6,013 bases of DNA from CAZJPD01 sp964547795 (GTDB lineage: Bacteria > Pseudomonadota > Alphaproteobacteria > Rickettsiales > Midichloriaceae), in contig CAZJPD010000047.1 of NCBI GenBank assembly GCA_964547795.1, positions 1-6,013 on the forward strand, given 5' to 3'. This document shows, one piece after another, positions 5,986-6,013 of this stretch. Position 1 is the stretch's first letter. Each line of letters begins with the position of its first letter. Below the pieces are notes generated by a model that had not been told where the DNA came from, made no database searches, and saw only the letters and a list, made by a program, of their open reading frames with translations. Both the position numbers and the translations under genes were made by a program.

Positions 5986-6013
5986 ATCATTGCGAACTCG
6001 TAGAGTGACTGTG
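5986..6013 (+). repeat. Palindromic repeat, copy C (cut by window edge)
   Basis: ATTGCGA (5989-5995) is followed by an inner stem ACTC (5996-5999) with GAGT (6003-6006), then GACT and the conserved GTG at the very end of the window. If it is a true copy, the next bases should be close to GCAATCC. The inner stem again differs from A and B but pairs. Confidence 0.6.

Larger units (their letters stand above)
5729..6013. other. Non-coding, structure-rich intergenic region
   Basis: No credible coding frame was seen in these 285 bp; the frames are short and broken by stops. The stretch instead holds three palindromic repeat copies (5773-5809, 5936-5973 and 5986 to the edge), an extended -10 promoter near 5854-5862 and a perfect 10-bp hairpin at 5869-5900. 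The parts between, 5729-5772, 5810-5853 and 5908-5935, show nothing I can assign. Confidence 0.7.

Noticed and set aside
5936..6013. A CRISPR array, from the 48-bp spacing of two similar units
   Set aside because: The units are palindromic elements with variable inner stems, another copy is inverted, and there are no identical repeats with unique spacers of regular length.

Overview
The window is AT-rich and looks like the genome of a flagellated, Gram-negative, probably host-associated bacterium. The best guess is an alphaproteobacterial endosymbiont of the Rickettsiales or Holosporales type. Three things point that way: low GC, a flagellin gene, and short palindromic repeats of the form ATTGCGA...GTGGCAAT, which I recall from such genomes. 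The repeats also occur in other lineages, so the placement is tentative.

Layout. From 3822 down to the left edge, three minus-strand genes are packed with gaps of 7 and 13 bp: feoA, feoB and an EptA-family phosphoethanolamine transferase that runs off the window at base 1. No terminator is visible between them, so they read as one operon. FeoA and FeoB form a ferrous-iron importer in the inner membrane. The third gene would add phosphoethanolamine to lipid A or a related glycolipid at the periplasmic face. A 258-bp divergent region (3823-4080) follows. It holds a TTGACA-type promoter for feo, a flagellar sigma-28-like promoter for the right-hand gene, an exact inverted repeat beside that promoter, and a leader of about 90 nt with a 15-bp imperfect direct repeat. 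A 533-residue flagellin gene occupies 4081-5682 on the plus strand and ends at a very strong intrinsic terminator (5690-5728).

The last 285 bp (5729-6013) have no credible gene but are rich in structure. They carry three copies of a palindromic repeat (one inverted, two direct, the last cut by the window edge). The copies share the outer box while the inner stem changes on both sides, so pairing is kept. Between copies one and two lies an extended -10 promoter (TGtTATAAT), followed after 6 bp by a perfect 10-bp hairpin and a short T-run. This may be a very small transcribed hairpin RNA or an isolated terminator.

The iron operon and the flagellin gene are separate divergent transcription units, and nothing in the sequence ties their functions together. 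The most interesting points are the feoAB-eptA linkage, the covarying palindromes, the minimal promoter-hairpin unit and the architecture of the flagellin leader.
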